A DNA stretch of 64,000 nucleotides from Trichoplax adhaerens. Its lineage: Eukaryota > Placozoa > Uniplacotomia > Trichoplacea > Trichoplacidae. Below, in pieces: positions 25,701 through 38,461 of the stretch. The position numbers and the translations under genes were made by a program. Within the stretch, counting starts at the first letter, position 1, and every line of letters starts with the position of its first letter. Where the stretch lies: assembly GCF_000150275.1 (NCBI RefSeq), contig NW_002060945.1:2193172-2257171 (forward strand), written 5' to 3'. Below the pieces are notes generated by a model. The model was given only the letters and a program-made list of their open reading frames with translations. It had not been told where the DNA came from and searched no databases.

Positions 25701-28155
25701 TTCATAATGCCAAGGATGTCGTCCCTAAATCGCTTTTATACAGTCTTCAAATCTCAATTAAGAATCATATAATTTAATACGGTAGTTTAATAATTTTACT
25801 ATAACCCTATAGAGGAAGAACTGACAAAAGAGAAACGAACTGAGCTAGCAACTTTAGCTAGACAGGGTAAAATGGAGTTAGAAGCAGTTCGCCATGATCA
25901 TAAGGCTGAATTAGAGGTAATTATTGGTTAATTATTGCATACCGGTAGTTACTAGTTTTACCATACCATAGACAACTTCTTATTCTTAACGGCTTGTTTT
26001 TAATTTTGTTCCGTTTTCAAATGGTATACAGGCACTTTTTCGAAAGTTTGCAAAAGCAACCGCTGTTATGGAAGAACTGCGAACCACAAAGTTAAAACTG
26101 GAGGCAAGTTTTATTAAACGTTGATAGTAGTAAGGAGTTTGGCTTTACATATCCATCCAATTTATATATAGAATTGTAGCTTAAAATAGCATGGATTAGC
26201 ATTATAGAAAACGTCATGGTGTAACAACGTATGCTACAAGAAATTTAAATCTCTTGTTTTATAAAGGATACTGAAAATGAAGGCCTCAAATTACATAGTA
26301 AATTACGGGAAGCTGAGGATCAAATTTTTAAGCTACGAAGTCAAGTAGTTGAATCGGTAAGTATAGGAAAGGGAAAGAGATACGTAGAAATTATTTTATA
26401 AAAGTTCAATCTCTTCATAGAAAATCTAACATATAACTACAATGTCAAATCGAACTTTTCATATTCTATTAATAGAGGACTAAGTTAAAAGGCTACGAAG
26501 ATAATTTTCAAGAAAAGGTCTGTTTTGACAGTTATGAAAATTCGAAGTCTTTGAACAGATTCTTTATCGCTTTTGAAGTCATACTTAACTCATAGCCCTC
26601 TTACATTAATCGAGTAGCTTTACTACACATCTCCATTAATGCTATAACTTTCAATAGTAATCTCATAAATTACTGTCTTATTAAATAAACTTCCCATGCA
26701 AGGATATCATAGTTAAGTATAAACTGAAAGACTTTTCGAAAAAAGTGCGATCATAAATCTTTAACCAAAAACAATTTGTCTCAGAAGAAAATTTATAGTA
26801 GCTTATCTTCTTAGCAGAGTTTCACCGGCTACGATACTCCATCGAAGTAAAAGTATTTCGTTATGGCCTTATAGATATTTTAATAATACTTTATATTCCT
26901 ATCTTTAGGTGATTGAGGTTGAAGAGAAATTTAAACAGAAGATTCACACGTTAATGGCCGACAATACCTTAGTTCGGTAATTAAGAATACATATCGCGAA
27001 TTTAGATATACGATTTATCGATTTATATCTCGCAAATTACTACTATCGTAGTTTTACTCTAGAAATCGATTGCTTAGCTAAAGGATTAATCATGTTGTTA
27101 TTTCGATTTCAGAAAACGTTTGATGGAAAAGTGCGATGAATTAGTTCGTCTTAAAACCGATAGTGAACAGAAGCAGGTTAATGATTATCGCGATATCTTG
27201 ATCAATCCTTCAGTATCATAGTACTTTATTGAAATGTATCGTCTAGAAATTTAAAAGTAATTTATTTATTTCGTAAAAATATTTATAGGAAACAAGTCGA
27301 AGTTATGCTCGAAAAACTCTGCAGGTAAATACAATTAATCAATTATTTGGTAGGGATGTTGTAAGTTATGTTAGATGTTGCTAAACGCAAACTAGTTTTT
27401 AAAAATGCTAAAGAATAATTTGCCTCATGTCCACCGCATTTTAGATAGTTATGTTTTAAATGTAGGAAATAATCTAAATTTCAATCCTACTGACACAATT
27501 TAAACATATTCAGAGCACATCAATAGTTATTTTTCATATACTATAGTACTGGCGTAATTGCTAAAATTTGAGTTATTAAAGGCAGGTTGTTGACAATAAA
27601 TTCTGTAGATAGAGTCTAAATTGCAAAAGCGATGGGTTTAGATTTAAGAAATAGTAAAATTAAAATGTGTGTTTAATAGTTTGAGAATCGCTATATTATA
27701 CTGCAGATGGATAATTTACTAAATGGCAAATCTTTGATAAACTATTACTGATATTTTTTCTATCTTAGGCTGTTATCCATGCCAGAAATAAGGCCGCTCT
27801 TAGTCTGGTTAGCCAAGACACGAAAAAAGACCCTAGTGTAGCAAAAGCAGCTAAACAGTCACGCAGAAGACGCAGTAGTATGCCAGTTACTCCATTAGAA
27901 CAGCAGATCTCTGTTTTTAAAGCAAAAATGAAATCAACGTCGAAACTTCAAGAATCGATTGCTCTAAGTGAGGACAGTGATAGCGACGCACCCTATAGAT
28001 CAGAAACTGCGGCTAGCTATGATAGTCCATTGAAATCGTCATCAACCGGAGCAAGAAATATACAGTCTGCAGGTTCTCCTATACCTGCTACTTTAAGGAG
28101 AAAAGCACGTAGACCGTCACTGCAAGTTTCGGTTTTAAAACCAGATAGTTCGTGA
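22791..28155 (+). CDS. Coiled-coil protein, 612 aa, 20 exons; function not recognised
   Basis: Exons: 22791-22909, 23221-23304, 23387-23477, 23609-23713, 23875-24044, 24219-24312, 24422-24483, 24686-24746, 24883-24919, 25241-25293, 25423-25467, 25612-25666, 25813-25916, 26032-26103, 26267-26356, 26476-26517, 26909-26976, 27113-27176, 27289-27324, 27769-28155 (1839 nt). Residues 1-189 are Ser/Pro/Arg-rich and probably disordered, with one conserved-looking patch, GYTLSKEDRYWKF. Residues about 190-484 are nearly continuous Glu/Lys/Leu heptads on many tiny exons, typical of a long parallel coiled coil. Residues 485-612 are a basic, Ser-rich tail (KQSRRRRSSMP, RRKARRPS) with possible basophilic-kinase sites. 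No transmembrane segment or catalytic motif is seen, so a structural cytoskeletal or ciliary role is inferred. A FLACC1/ALS2CR12-type flagellar protein crossed my mind but I cannot verify it. The intron after 26103 starts with GC, not GT; the GT alternative runs into a stop. Confidence 0.85.
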
Positions 28156-30792
28156 TAGCCATGATGATGGCTACATGCGTAATATTTAAATACTGATATT
28201 CCAGTAGACCGATAGTACCAATACGTCCATAATAGTTTATAAGAAATTAAAGGCAATCCGAGATCTTATGTTAGCAATGCCTCAGTTCAGCTATTACTCA
28301 ATCGAAATAAGAGATCGTTCAAGTTATAGATAGAAATTGGAAATTGTTCCTTCATTACAGACTTTTTTTGATATCTAAATAGTAAATGCAGATTATATAG
28401 AGCTTAATTATCTAGAATAGATTTCTATTAGATGGCTTTCCAATCGCATAAATGAATATATCCTACCACGATCATGCTTTAGCTATATATAATGATTAAT
28501 CACTAAAATTTTCTACACGATAGAAATTGTTTTCAGCAATTAGAGTAGATATTTATAGCTTACATTGTTTAGCCTAGAAAACTTATCATTCTTTTAAATG
28601 AGCTGGTAAAATCGGCTTTATGTAGCATTTCATGATGGTTTCTTATTCATTCATTCATATCATGGATGTTAAAGTGTCAGCTAGAATTAGTTTCATTCTG
28701 AATGAATTTATTACCAATAACTCTGTTTTAATCCGGTAAAACTTAAATTTTTTCTATATGTATAATACTCATTTTTTATATCCAAGTTACAGCATAATTT
28801 TAAAGGCGATATAGCTTCACAAGTTCAAAATTGCCTTAAAAGTAAAATTTTTTGTTAGTAAGTTTTGCTTGCTGTCCCTGTTATATTTTTATTCGATCAG
28901 CGAAGGCTGTTTTCATAATGTAAAGTTAACTTTGAAATATGAGATACACTAAAAATTCTTTAAACAAATAATGCAGATTGCTATATCAAGTTTTTTAATT
29001 TATAATATCCCGTAGTATCGAAAGCTTATTATTTGAAATGATTTCATTCTTGCCTCACTCTATTCGTGCTGTTTATATTTGTGTTGGAACTGTTTATAAC
29101 GTATTCAAACACTTGCAGTGTTTTTTCACTAGCGAATTTATTTTGTCAAACAACCGATTTTTTCGAAGTAATCCTAGATTACTGATGAATAAGGCATATG
29201 TGTTGAGGCATATGTTGAAGATGCGATATTTTTAGATGAATATTTATATTTTAACATATTTTGCTTCCTCTTTATGACAAATTTAAAAGAATAAATTTTA
29301 TTATGTGACTTTCTATTAATTAATCTTCAATGAACTCGCTCTTGGTACCTATGAACAGATAACTTTTGCAGTACAAATTTTAACCCCGTAATTGAATGAA
29401 GACTAAAAGAATTCGATTTTGAAAATAAAATAGTACGGTAACATATCATATTTGATCTACATATCGATAGAAAGTTCTACCAATATATAGATTTTGAAGC
29501 TAGTTTTTGGATAACTAATTACTCACGAATTCAGTACAACTAGCAGTGAATTATCATTAAGGACTTCTAATTTTATGATATATTTGAATAAGTAATGCAT
29601 AATAAACAATATATTCATGCTATGCATGACTTGAATAGTAATCGAAGCTGCAAGGTAGAATTTAAGACTAATAATAGCTTTATAAAAATATGAGTCATTT
29701 TGATTTTATTTAGGGTATATCATTACAACTTGAAAATATGAATGCATTAGTACCGTAGCTATTAATCTGTATACGTAAGCTAATAAAAATCGAAATCAGC
29801 ATGGATAGAACGGATATTGTACCTACATCTAAAAAAATATCATTTTATTTTAATTAAATGATGCCATTAAAACAAGTAAACTAGTCATTACAAGCTCATT
29901 ATGAGTTTACAAAATGATCTGCCTGAAGATAGATATCTAAATATATTTCTGCTTATAAATATCTTTTTCATTTGGGCAATTATAATAGAATGAATCATAG
30001 ACTACTAGCGTAGTCTATAATATTATAAATTGTGCAATCAAAATCTTAATGTTATTTTAAATGGCATTCAATTATTTGCTATGCTACGGTATCTATATTG
30101 AAATAGTATATTATTACAACTTCTGATATCGGTATTACATCAATTATTCATTAGCGCTATGCAACTAACATCATTGAAAAAGGTTTATAACCTGCATAAA
30201 TAATTAAATGATTATGATTAAAGTCGGATGAATTGTGTTTTCAGTCCTTAATAAATATATTAAATAATCTCAGTCAGAAATATTTAAATGAACTCTTTAA
30301 TCAATTCCTACACCATTAATTGAGGAAGGTTTTTTTATGTGAATTTAATCTTGCAAAAATAATGATAATAGTTTTGCAGCTATCAAGGTTATAGTTATCG
30401 ATAACAATTTAATTTTCGAATATTCCAAGATCGTATACTTCCATCCTCAGATGCACTGTATAAAGTATTGTTATAGATCTATACAATCAGAAAATAGTAT
30501 TATGAATATGTATTAGAAACATACTTGGAACATTCCTAGAGCTATTTCAAATGCCTTAAATAAACGATCGAGGTATGGTAACTTTGCCTCAAATTATTGA
30601 TGAGAGCCTTAGAAATCATATGATAATGATGAATTATTATGAATTTTCGAAATATACTGCTAAAGCTTTATTTTTTAGTTTAACGTTACCTCACAATTAA
30701 TAATACCAATAATAGTAATGCTAATACTAATAATACTAATAATATTTCCTTACTCCTGTTTCTTTTTTAAGGCATACTAAGAAGATAATGAA
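28156..30792. other. Tail-to-tail intergenic region
   Basis: The region separates the convergent coiled-coil (+) and WDR86-like (-) genes and should contain both 3' UTRs. A TTTATT (AATAAA on the minus strand) near 30667 lies about 125 nt past the WDR86 stop. A TAA/TAC trinucleotide-rich run sits at 30697-30746. No further exon was recognised. Confidence 0.6.
30697..30746. repeat. Imperfect trinucleotide microsatellite (AAT/ACT type)
   Basis: A short run of TAATAATAC/TAATACTAA units lies just downstream of the WDR86-like stop codon, probably in its 3' UTR. No coding potential. Confidence 0.7.
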
Positions 30793-32494
30793 TCAAATTT
30801 GATGTCCAACATCAGCCGCAATAAATAATTGCTACATATCTTTGTGTTTTAGCATGTCGTTAGTTTAGTTAGGTAATATTATAATTTACCTTAAGACATT
30901 TTACGGCATATAAATGTCCTTTTAATATGCCAATAACTCGTCCGGAATCAATATCATAAGCACGAATGGTATTATCGGCAGAACCAGTGAAGACTTAAGT
31001 AGCAAATAATAGCAGCAAATGAAATATTTTAGAAATTTGAATTGTGAAAAAGAAACTTTATACACGTAAATAGATGATTATAATCATATATCAAGTTCTA
31101 GTTTTCTTTTGTTTAATTCCGTTATAGTAACACTACGTGAATTAATTGATTTATTCGTTGATGATGATGCTAGCTTAAAAGTCATGCGGTAATGAATATA
31201 ATAGTTTAAAATATCAATTGTTATTAGCTATTAGTGAGAACTGATAAATTTTGTGCAGTTCATTAAATAAAAGAATTTATAAAATTTTTCGTAAATTTTT
31301 CGGTCAAAGAACGTTATAATATATAGAACGATTTGCTATATAAATACTGATTTTAATTCACAGGATCACATCGAGTATTTTAAATGTTTCTATCTGAAGC
31401 TGTGAAATTATCGTATCGAAACTTACGAATATTCCTATCTACATCAAGGCATGAAATTTTGTGTGAATGTCCATTATAGACTTTATGGCAAGATCCAGTG
31501 TTGCTTAGCCAGCATCGAGTTGTATGATCAGCGCTACCAGTAAATAGAAAGTTGTTTATCATCTATATAGCAACATAATTATTAATTAAAAATTTTAAAA
31601 ATAAACGCAATAATAGGCTCCTATCAATGTTACCTCTATTTACAAGAAGTAGATTTTACTAGATATATTCAGAAACCGTCAACGATCAATCTACTCTATA
31701 CACCTTACCATATTTCAATACTTATTATTTTAATGATGGATATTTAATTTTACCTTGACACATGTAATGGATGCAACGTGCCCTTTGAAAACGCTAATTG
31801 GTTGTCCCGTATATATTTCCCAAGATCGTAATGTAGCATCCGATGAGCCAGTATACAAGTACTTGTTATTATGATCTACAGTTAAGCAAATTATTGCTGC
31901 TTTATGACCTTGATAGGTAACGACTTCTTGGGCTGCCTGTAAATCCCATAATTTAGCAGTTTTATCCGCCGATCCAGTAATAAGCATACGAGTAGCCAAT
32001 AGATCAAGGCTACGGGAATCTATTACTATATTTGGGACTATAACAATAGGATCAACACTTCTCGTATGGCCTTGCAGAACAAATTCACACGAGCCATCTA
32101 TAAAATGCCAGCAACGTATAGTGCTATCGTAAGAGGTAGAAAATATCCAATCATTCCAACATATAATTTCGTTAATTAAGGCAGCATGGCCAACGAAAGT
32201 TGTAACGCATTCACCAGTATCGATATTCCATTTGTGTATTAATGAATCGGCTGAACCAGTTAAGATATAATTGCCGTGTAAGTAAATGCAACTAACATAA
32301 TGCTCATGGCCTTCCAAGATTAAATGTAAATCGGCAGTTAAAGTTGACCAGACACGAACTGTTCGATCCTCCGATGCTGTGACTAAATATTTATGATTGT
32401 AATTCAATTCCATGGCGTTAATACCGCCACCGTGGGCGTCGAATACGTCTTGACTTTTATACTTGCGGTGACTACTGCTGACTTTATTGCCCAT
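30793..32494 (-). CDS. WDR86: WDR86-like WD40 beta-propeller protein, 4 exons
   Basis: Exons (minus): 31754-32494, 31427-31562, 30890-30993, 30793-30831; 1020 nt, 339 aa, phases consistent. The protein starts MGNKVSSS, a likely N-myristoylation signal (human WDR86 also starts Met-Gly). WD40 blades follow almost without linkers, each with a GH near the start and a TGSADxTxxxW-type end, for example TASEDRTVRVW, TGSADKTAKLW and TGSSDATLRSW. An extra loop (VDPIVIVPNIVIDSRSLD) sits before one blade, at the place where human WDR86 also carries a loop. Order, spacing and the HGGGIN start match WDR86, a scaffold protein of unknown function. The last exon codes only 12 residues (QLFIAADVGHQI), so the final blade looks cut short against about 376 aa in human. 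This exon is the least certain part. Confidence 0.88.
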
Positions 32495-35021
32495 TATACT
32501 ATATAACTTTCTCTGTTGACGTTATTAATAACCATTTATCAATGATATATCTTAATTATTAATAGTTAGATTATGATCGAAAGTAATCTTATATATCGAA
32601 TACGATTAACTTGTTATATACACTTTACTATCGTTAAAAATTTTTTTTTTTTTGTATAGACTCCTTTAGTATAAACAAATCAATATTTAGCATTGGTTAA
32701 AATATAGAAACAAACGAAGTATAGATTAAGTAAGATAACCGTTTAAAAATAATAGATTCGAGGTAATAAATGCTAACAACAGAGGAAAGAGGCTGATTTT
32801 CATGATTACAAACCTAGACATAAATACGCGACATGCAATTATAGCATAGCTTTCCTTTTACAAGTTCTTGCCTTGATCGTTGTTAGCAATTAGATAAGCG
32901 ATTTTAATTACTAATTTGATCTACTTAACTAGATAAAATATCACTGGTGTTTGTTAACCAATGATTGAGTTTTTAATAAAAAATTTTCGTGACTGCACTT
33001 TCGGATGATAATCCACCCCAATGGAAACCTGTTGCACTATATTCAAGACGTTGAGCACACTTCATGAATAATTTAAAGTAAGTTAATTAATAGCGATACT
33101 TTTTCAGCGCTTAAGATGTCATAATGATAACCATACCTCACTGTTGATGTGGTCTTTAGATGCGATTATCAATCAACGCTAACAACGGTGTTTTGTAGCT
33201 AACCTCAGAATAGTTTGTTATAATTAAACACTTACAAAAGCAATTGTTATAACGCCAATTAGCCTTGTATTAATTACTATCGTCAAAGCTACAAGGAACG
33301 TACAACTCATCAAATTGCAATTGATAACGAAGAAGGTGGTGGCTAAATAGCCATTTCTTGCTTCAGATTGGCTATAAAAAAGTAAACAATAAATTATTAT
33401 ACTCCGATCAAATCTATTGATTATTTCAACTTATTGTTTAGTAAAGTTGAATAAGTGTTTATTTATGTATTTAAAGATAACTGAAATCAGTAGAACCTAT
33501 AGATTGAATGGAACATCAAGTCAAGGTAAGTTAGCTAATTGATGTACCGTTAGTAATAATCAAACAATTTTCTATTTATTAACAACATGTTCTTATCTTT
33601 GGGATTATTTATATCTTATCATACAACTAAGTAATCCACTCAAGTAATTGACTAATTTTTAGGATCCATTACTGCATTGTCTAGCAATATCTTTTTCTAA
33701 TTTTTCAAGCGAATTATTTTGATATTAAGTTAAGAAGAGTAGCAGAAACTTTTTTGTTGCATTAATTGCTAACCCATGGATAATTTATTACTAACTTCTT
33801 TCTCCCTTTTCCTTATTCGGGCATATCATCTAGTGATACGATTAAAATAATGCAGGTAGATAAATAAATATGAATAATCCTATGGTTCTTGTTGATGTGG
33901 TAGGCTATCAATAGGAAGTACAGATGCCTTGCAGTTAGAAAGAAATTTTAATTATGACAACTTTGCATATCATTAAGGACTATAAATCAAATTAATCAAA
34001 CAACATGCATTGATGTGATTTAATAACATAAATTAATAGCTGATTCGACGTGATCGTGATAATAATATATTATCAATAGATAAAAACGACTGACAGATGT
34101 TTAAATAACATTTCAATTTACTCATTGTCATAGTGACCATTCCATTAATCATTTAAATCAATAGCTGTAATTTTGATTTAGATTTTGTGATTGATGTGTT
34201 AAAATATAACTTAACCTCAACATCTAAATTGAATTAGTTAATAATGGCTGCTCGAAAGTTATACATAATCAGTTAATAGGCGGATGTAGCAACAACAATG
34301 CGTTAGAAAAGGTGTTAAGTTTAATCTTGAAGATTTCTTTCATCATGCCGTTAACGAAATAGTAATGCCGACAATAATAAATCAAGTCTTGTAATGTCTG
34401 AGCTATTATATTCCGGTTTATCGGCCTATTTAGATTCTCAAAGATTGCTATTGATACACTACGATATTTCTTTTGATCTAATTTGACGTTGCAATCACGA
34501 TATTAATGCCATTCTAGATACTAAGGCATAGAACTATTCCAAGCGATTAATAGATTAATGAAATAAATGAATTTCTTGAAAGATATCTAGTAATGGCGTG
34601 TTTTTGTAAGATGTTATCCCTATAGTCTTGTGATTAGCTCTAAGCCAACATTTTATCCTATCTTGTAATACAGAAGCGACAAGAATGTTAATTTACTAGA
34701 GAATTATTAGTTAGACAAAATGTACTTTTTTACTTTTATACAATCGCCGGGATCGTAGACTCTAATTTAGGAAAGTTCGTATCCCTTTCGACTAACATAT
34801 TATAAAGCAATCTGTGGTGATTTTCAGCTAATTACAAGGGTAATGCGTGTTGAAAAATCTACTGTGATTTGAAGCAGAGACTACTAAATTTTAAATCTTT
34901 CTTTTCAGTAGTACCTATTTGAAGTAAGCATTGTGTGACATAAAATAGTCGATTATGCTTAATATAGTCATTGATTAAGGATGATGGCTGGTATGATGAA
35001 ACCGTATACTTCTATTTTATT
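32495..35021. other. Intergenic region upstream of WDR86-like gene
   Basis: This is presumably the WDR86 promoter side. It contains a 13-nt T run at 32641-32653, about 150 bp upstream of the start codon. No exon or RNA gene was recognised. Confidence 0.55.
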
Positions 35022-35838
35022 TTAAAAACTCAAACTTTGATTCAGTGGATTGCAAACCCTAGGGGTCAAAAATCCATTCTCTACACAATTCTATAATTCA
35101 AAGGGAAAGAACTCATTCTGATTAATACTTATCAATTCATCATTGATTCTTTGCATAGAATCTTGTCAATACTTTCAAACATGCTCTGCATTGCACCTCT
35201 TTCTAACTTACAGATTTGCCATTATTGATTCCGCATTTTAAATATACTGTCAATATTTTTAGAATCGGTTTAGGGTGGTATTTCATCTTTGGACTAGCAA
35301 TTCTTAGATACAGGAACTAGATTATTCATAGATAATTTTGCTAAGTAATGTTTACAAAGATATTTCTTTCCCTATCGTAGCTATTGCAGTGTCTTGCTTA
35401 TTCTAACATTACGTCATCGAAATTAATGTAGATTTTCCTAGTGGCCCTCCTCAAATTACAATTATCACACCCTTCAACGTGTACCTCTATCGCTGACCGA
35501 CATCGCAGTTTGTCATCTTTAGTCATCGTGTAATCGTTTGAATTTAAGAAGGCACTTTTATGAAACCTATCTCTTCCATTATTACCGGACTTTAATGTCA
35601 CTTTATTTGCCTTAATTACGAACTCGTTGATAACATCAAAGTGCTGGTTAAAGTTATTTTCTGATTCATTATTTAATGAGCTATTAACAGTTTCTAAGAA
35701 AGCCTTTATACTCTTATCTAATAGTATCCATAGATAATGATAACGGTCCGAATTGAGTGGGGAAACAAAAAAGTTATTTACAGTTAACAAAAAAATTACG
35801 CAGTAGCAATAGAAACAGTATTTTCTAAAGTGTAGCAA
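35022..35838 (-). CDS. Possible small secreted cysteine-containing protein, about 195 aa, unrecognised
   Basis: The first exon (35413-35838) opens with a basic N-terminus and a strong hydrophobic stretch (CYCVIFLLTVNNFF), a likely signal peptide. An Asn/Ser-rich region follows with an NES glycosylation sequon (NNES) and a cysteine cluster, RCRSAIEVHVEGCDNCNL. Read straight through, the frame stops at 35398, giving 146 aa. A splice at GAC|GTAATG joins in phase 0 to 35212-35316 (acceptor TCTAG, strong donor GTAAGT, 35 codons with one Cys). A last exon 35022-35078 would add 18 residues and a stop. The second exon has matching phase and good sites; the third is speculative. The stretch KIYINFDDFLYLRIASP faintly recalls TGF-beta-type ligands, but the expected cysteine knot is not there. 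I do not recognise the family. It could be a lineage-specific secreted peptide or a chance frame. Confidence 0.42.
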
Positions 35839-38461
35839 TCAAAGAGGTTTCTCTAATCAGCCTAAACCAAATCCGAATCTTTTGAGAATACACTGAACTG
35901 CTATCATTCGAAGTAGTAGCTTAAATAGATTTTCATCATGTCATTTGTAGTTAATTCGTTGGCTTAACTAAAGGGTGTAAGATCCCTTTATTGTATTATA
36001 CACTAAGCTCAGATCAGTATTTGGGCATTCCTGAATTTACAGTATCGACTTATGCTCCATAATTCATTAAACTAATTACCATCGCTCTTACGAAATTTTA
36101 GAGCCTTTTCAATACTAACGGTGTGCTCCGTAACTTCAGAATTATCATAACTCCTCTCGTATACCACACTACATTACTACTGGCTGCTGCATTAATCATC
36201 TTCATAACCAAACAAAAATTTACTTGGCTACACAATTATGAAAGCATGATGGTATAAATCAAAACCCAAGAGGGAAAATACTTATCGAAAGCCAAGTTCT
36301 CCGCCATTACTAGTTATGCTACTAAAGAAATTGATTAATCAAAGAGTAGAAAAAATCCAGGCCGGACTGCATTTCATGCGTCGAAACCGAAATAAGAGTT
36401 TTAACTTGACAACTTTTTCAGTTGCCAGTATAGATTTAAATGCGCTTAACCTTCAGCGAAGGTAGCCCACTGCGATCGATATTAGGATGTTTTTATATAG
36501 TCAATTTACCAAAATTACTACAATTATGGGCTATAAGAAAGGTTTTTTTTTTTTTTCGTTCTAGTTTGCGCATGCACGGAGCACAGAAAGAAATCCTTAA
36601 TTAGTCGTGGTATCAGGCTAATAAAATCAAGGCTAAATTTAATGTTACAACTGTACTGAGGAAGCTGGAGAACTGATCAAATATCAACAAACTTTTCTAT
36701 GGTGCTCATGTAGGCGTAAAGAACAAAGCGATTTACATCATTGTCTGTATAAAAATTCATCTTTAAGTACAGTATACATTTATCTCATGTATCGAACTGC
36801 ATGGAATTTATGTAACGTCAAACTGAAGGTGCTTTATACGAGTATGTTGCATTTAATTTTAAATAAAAATATTTTAATCATATCAAACGTTACCCATGTC
36901 TATTGAGATGACATATTAATACCTGACATGCCTGCAAAATATGCATTAATATGTATTAAACTCACTGAAAATGTTAACTTTTATTGTGCCAATCAAGACC
37001 ATAGAGAATAGATAATTCGTAAGGATTATAACCATAATCTGCAACTATGTACAGGCAAAACTTGCAATTATTGCATCATAGCCGTAGTACTAACTACGCA
37101 ATCGAAAACAAGGCATTAAGCTTATTAAGAAAGTAACAAAAAAGGTGTTGTTGGTACAAGACGAAGAGGCTTAAAGCGAAGTAAAATCAGCAAATTATTA
37201 GCAATTCATAAAATAACGTTTTTCTTATCAATACATGATTTCCTGCGTAAAATCGTATACAACATTTATCATGAGAATACCATACTGTCCATACGTGAGT
37301 TGTGATTTTAATATTCTGTCGTCACATTTCATAAATTTACATATAGAATACGGTGATTAATACCATGTTACAGTACTGTACTATAAATAGAGGATTGTAT
37401 TCAAATCTACTCTTATACGAGTACATACTTATAACTAGAGTAGGTTACAAAATATATTAAAATTAAAACCGACATTTTAGCATCTATGGATACGTATATA
37501 ACCTTAGCGTAAGAGCCGCAGAACTATTAAAATACAGAATTAGTGTAGATGAGTAAATTTAAAATTATCATCATTCACTATTCTATTTCAAGTCGAGATA
37601 GTAATGAAGAATTGATTTATAAATGCAGCTAAAACTCAGTCCACTCATCGTATAAGATCTAGCACAAATTAATGCACACATAATAACAAAATTTCAATAT
37701 AATGAATTCAATTAGCACCTATAACTAGTTATTGAAATCATCTAACGATGGGTAGACATTGATTACAAGAATGTAAAGCAATGGAATAATTTGCACTATA
37801 AAATTTCGCTACTTCAAAAGCGGTAAATATTCAATGTAGCGAACTAAAAATTTTTTACTTTTCGTTATCTATATGTACTGTACATCCATACGAAACGATG
37901 ATATAAACTGTGCAATTCGCTTCACTATTTCTCGATAAGATAGTTGCGTCTGACAGAGCTGGCAGCGCTTTAATAAGTAATTGTCCCTTTTGACATGATT
38001 CGCAGCGCAAATTAGTCCATAATTAATATGCTCAAAAGCTTACATAATAATAATAATTAGAACAATAATGCTACTCGTAGCCAATTCAAATTAACTACCC
38101 CTTGGTCGGATTATCATTTCACCAGGTGTTACTTCGTTTCAGTCCATAGGTGGTATATAATCATTGCATAAATGTGCATTGTATAGTACGTTGTTACCAC
38201 GTCGTCTAATTTCTACATTATATACTGCAGTACTTTGGAAAAATAGTACGTCGTACAAACCTCACAAGTATGGATAAGCCTAACAATCTTGTTAAAGCTT
38301 CAATAAAAATTATGGCTGATTTAGCATGCTTAGCACGCATTTATACCAGCGTATAAATAACTTCTCGGTTAACCAAACATTTATTATTGGTTAACTGTCA
38401 ACCAATTTTTAGACCTATTCGAACAAACAGTATAAAGTAGTCGAATCCCAGCCAATAACCT
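35839..38461. other. Intergenic region; no gene seen
   Basis: The region holds a 14-nt T run at 36543-36556 and an isolated GTACTGTAC-type word near 37374 and 37875, both outside the main island. The 3' end of LARP4 enters at the upper edge. No exon recognised. Confidence 0.55.
38368..38395 (-). terminator. Poly(A) signal inside a small inverted repeat, LARP4 3' end
   Basis: AATAAA on the minus strand (TTTATT at 38380-38385) lies about 77 nt past the LARP4 stop. It sits in the 10-nt loop of a perfect 9-bp inverted repeat (GTTAACCAA at 38368-38376 and its complement at 38387-38395). The position suits the cleavage/polyadenylation signal; the hairpin may be fortuitous. Confidence 0.5.

Noticed and set aside
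28017-28256. 79-codon minus-strand frame
   Set aside because: It is antisense to the last exon of the coiled-coil gene, with no family resemblance.
35398-35838. TGF-beta-family ligand
   Set aside because: One segment looks similar, but the pro-domain length, cleavage site and cysteine-knot spacing are absent.
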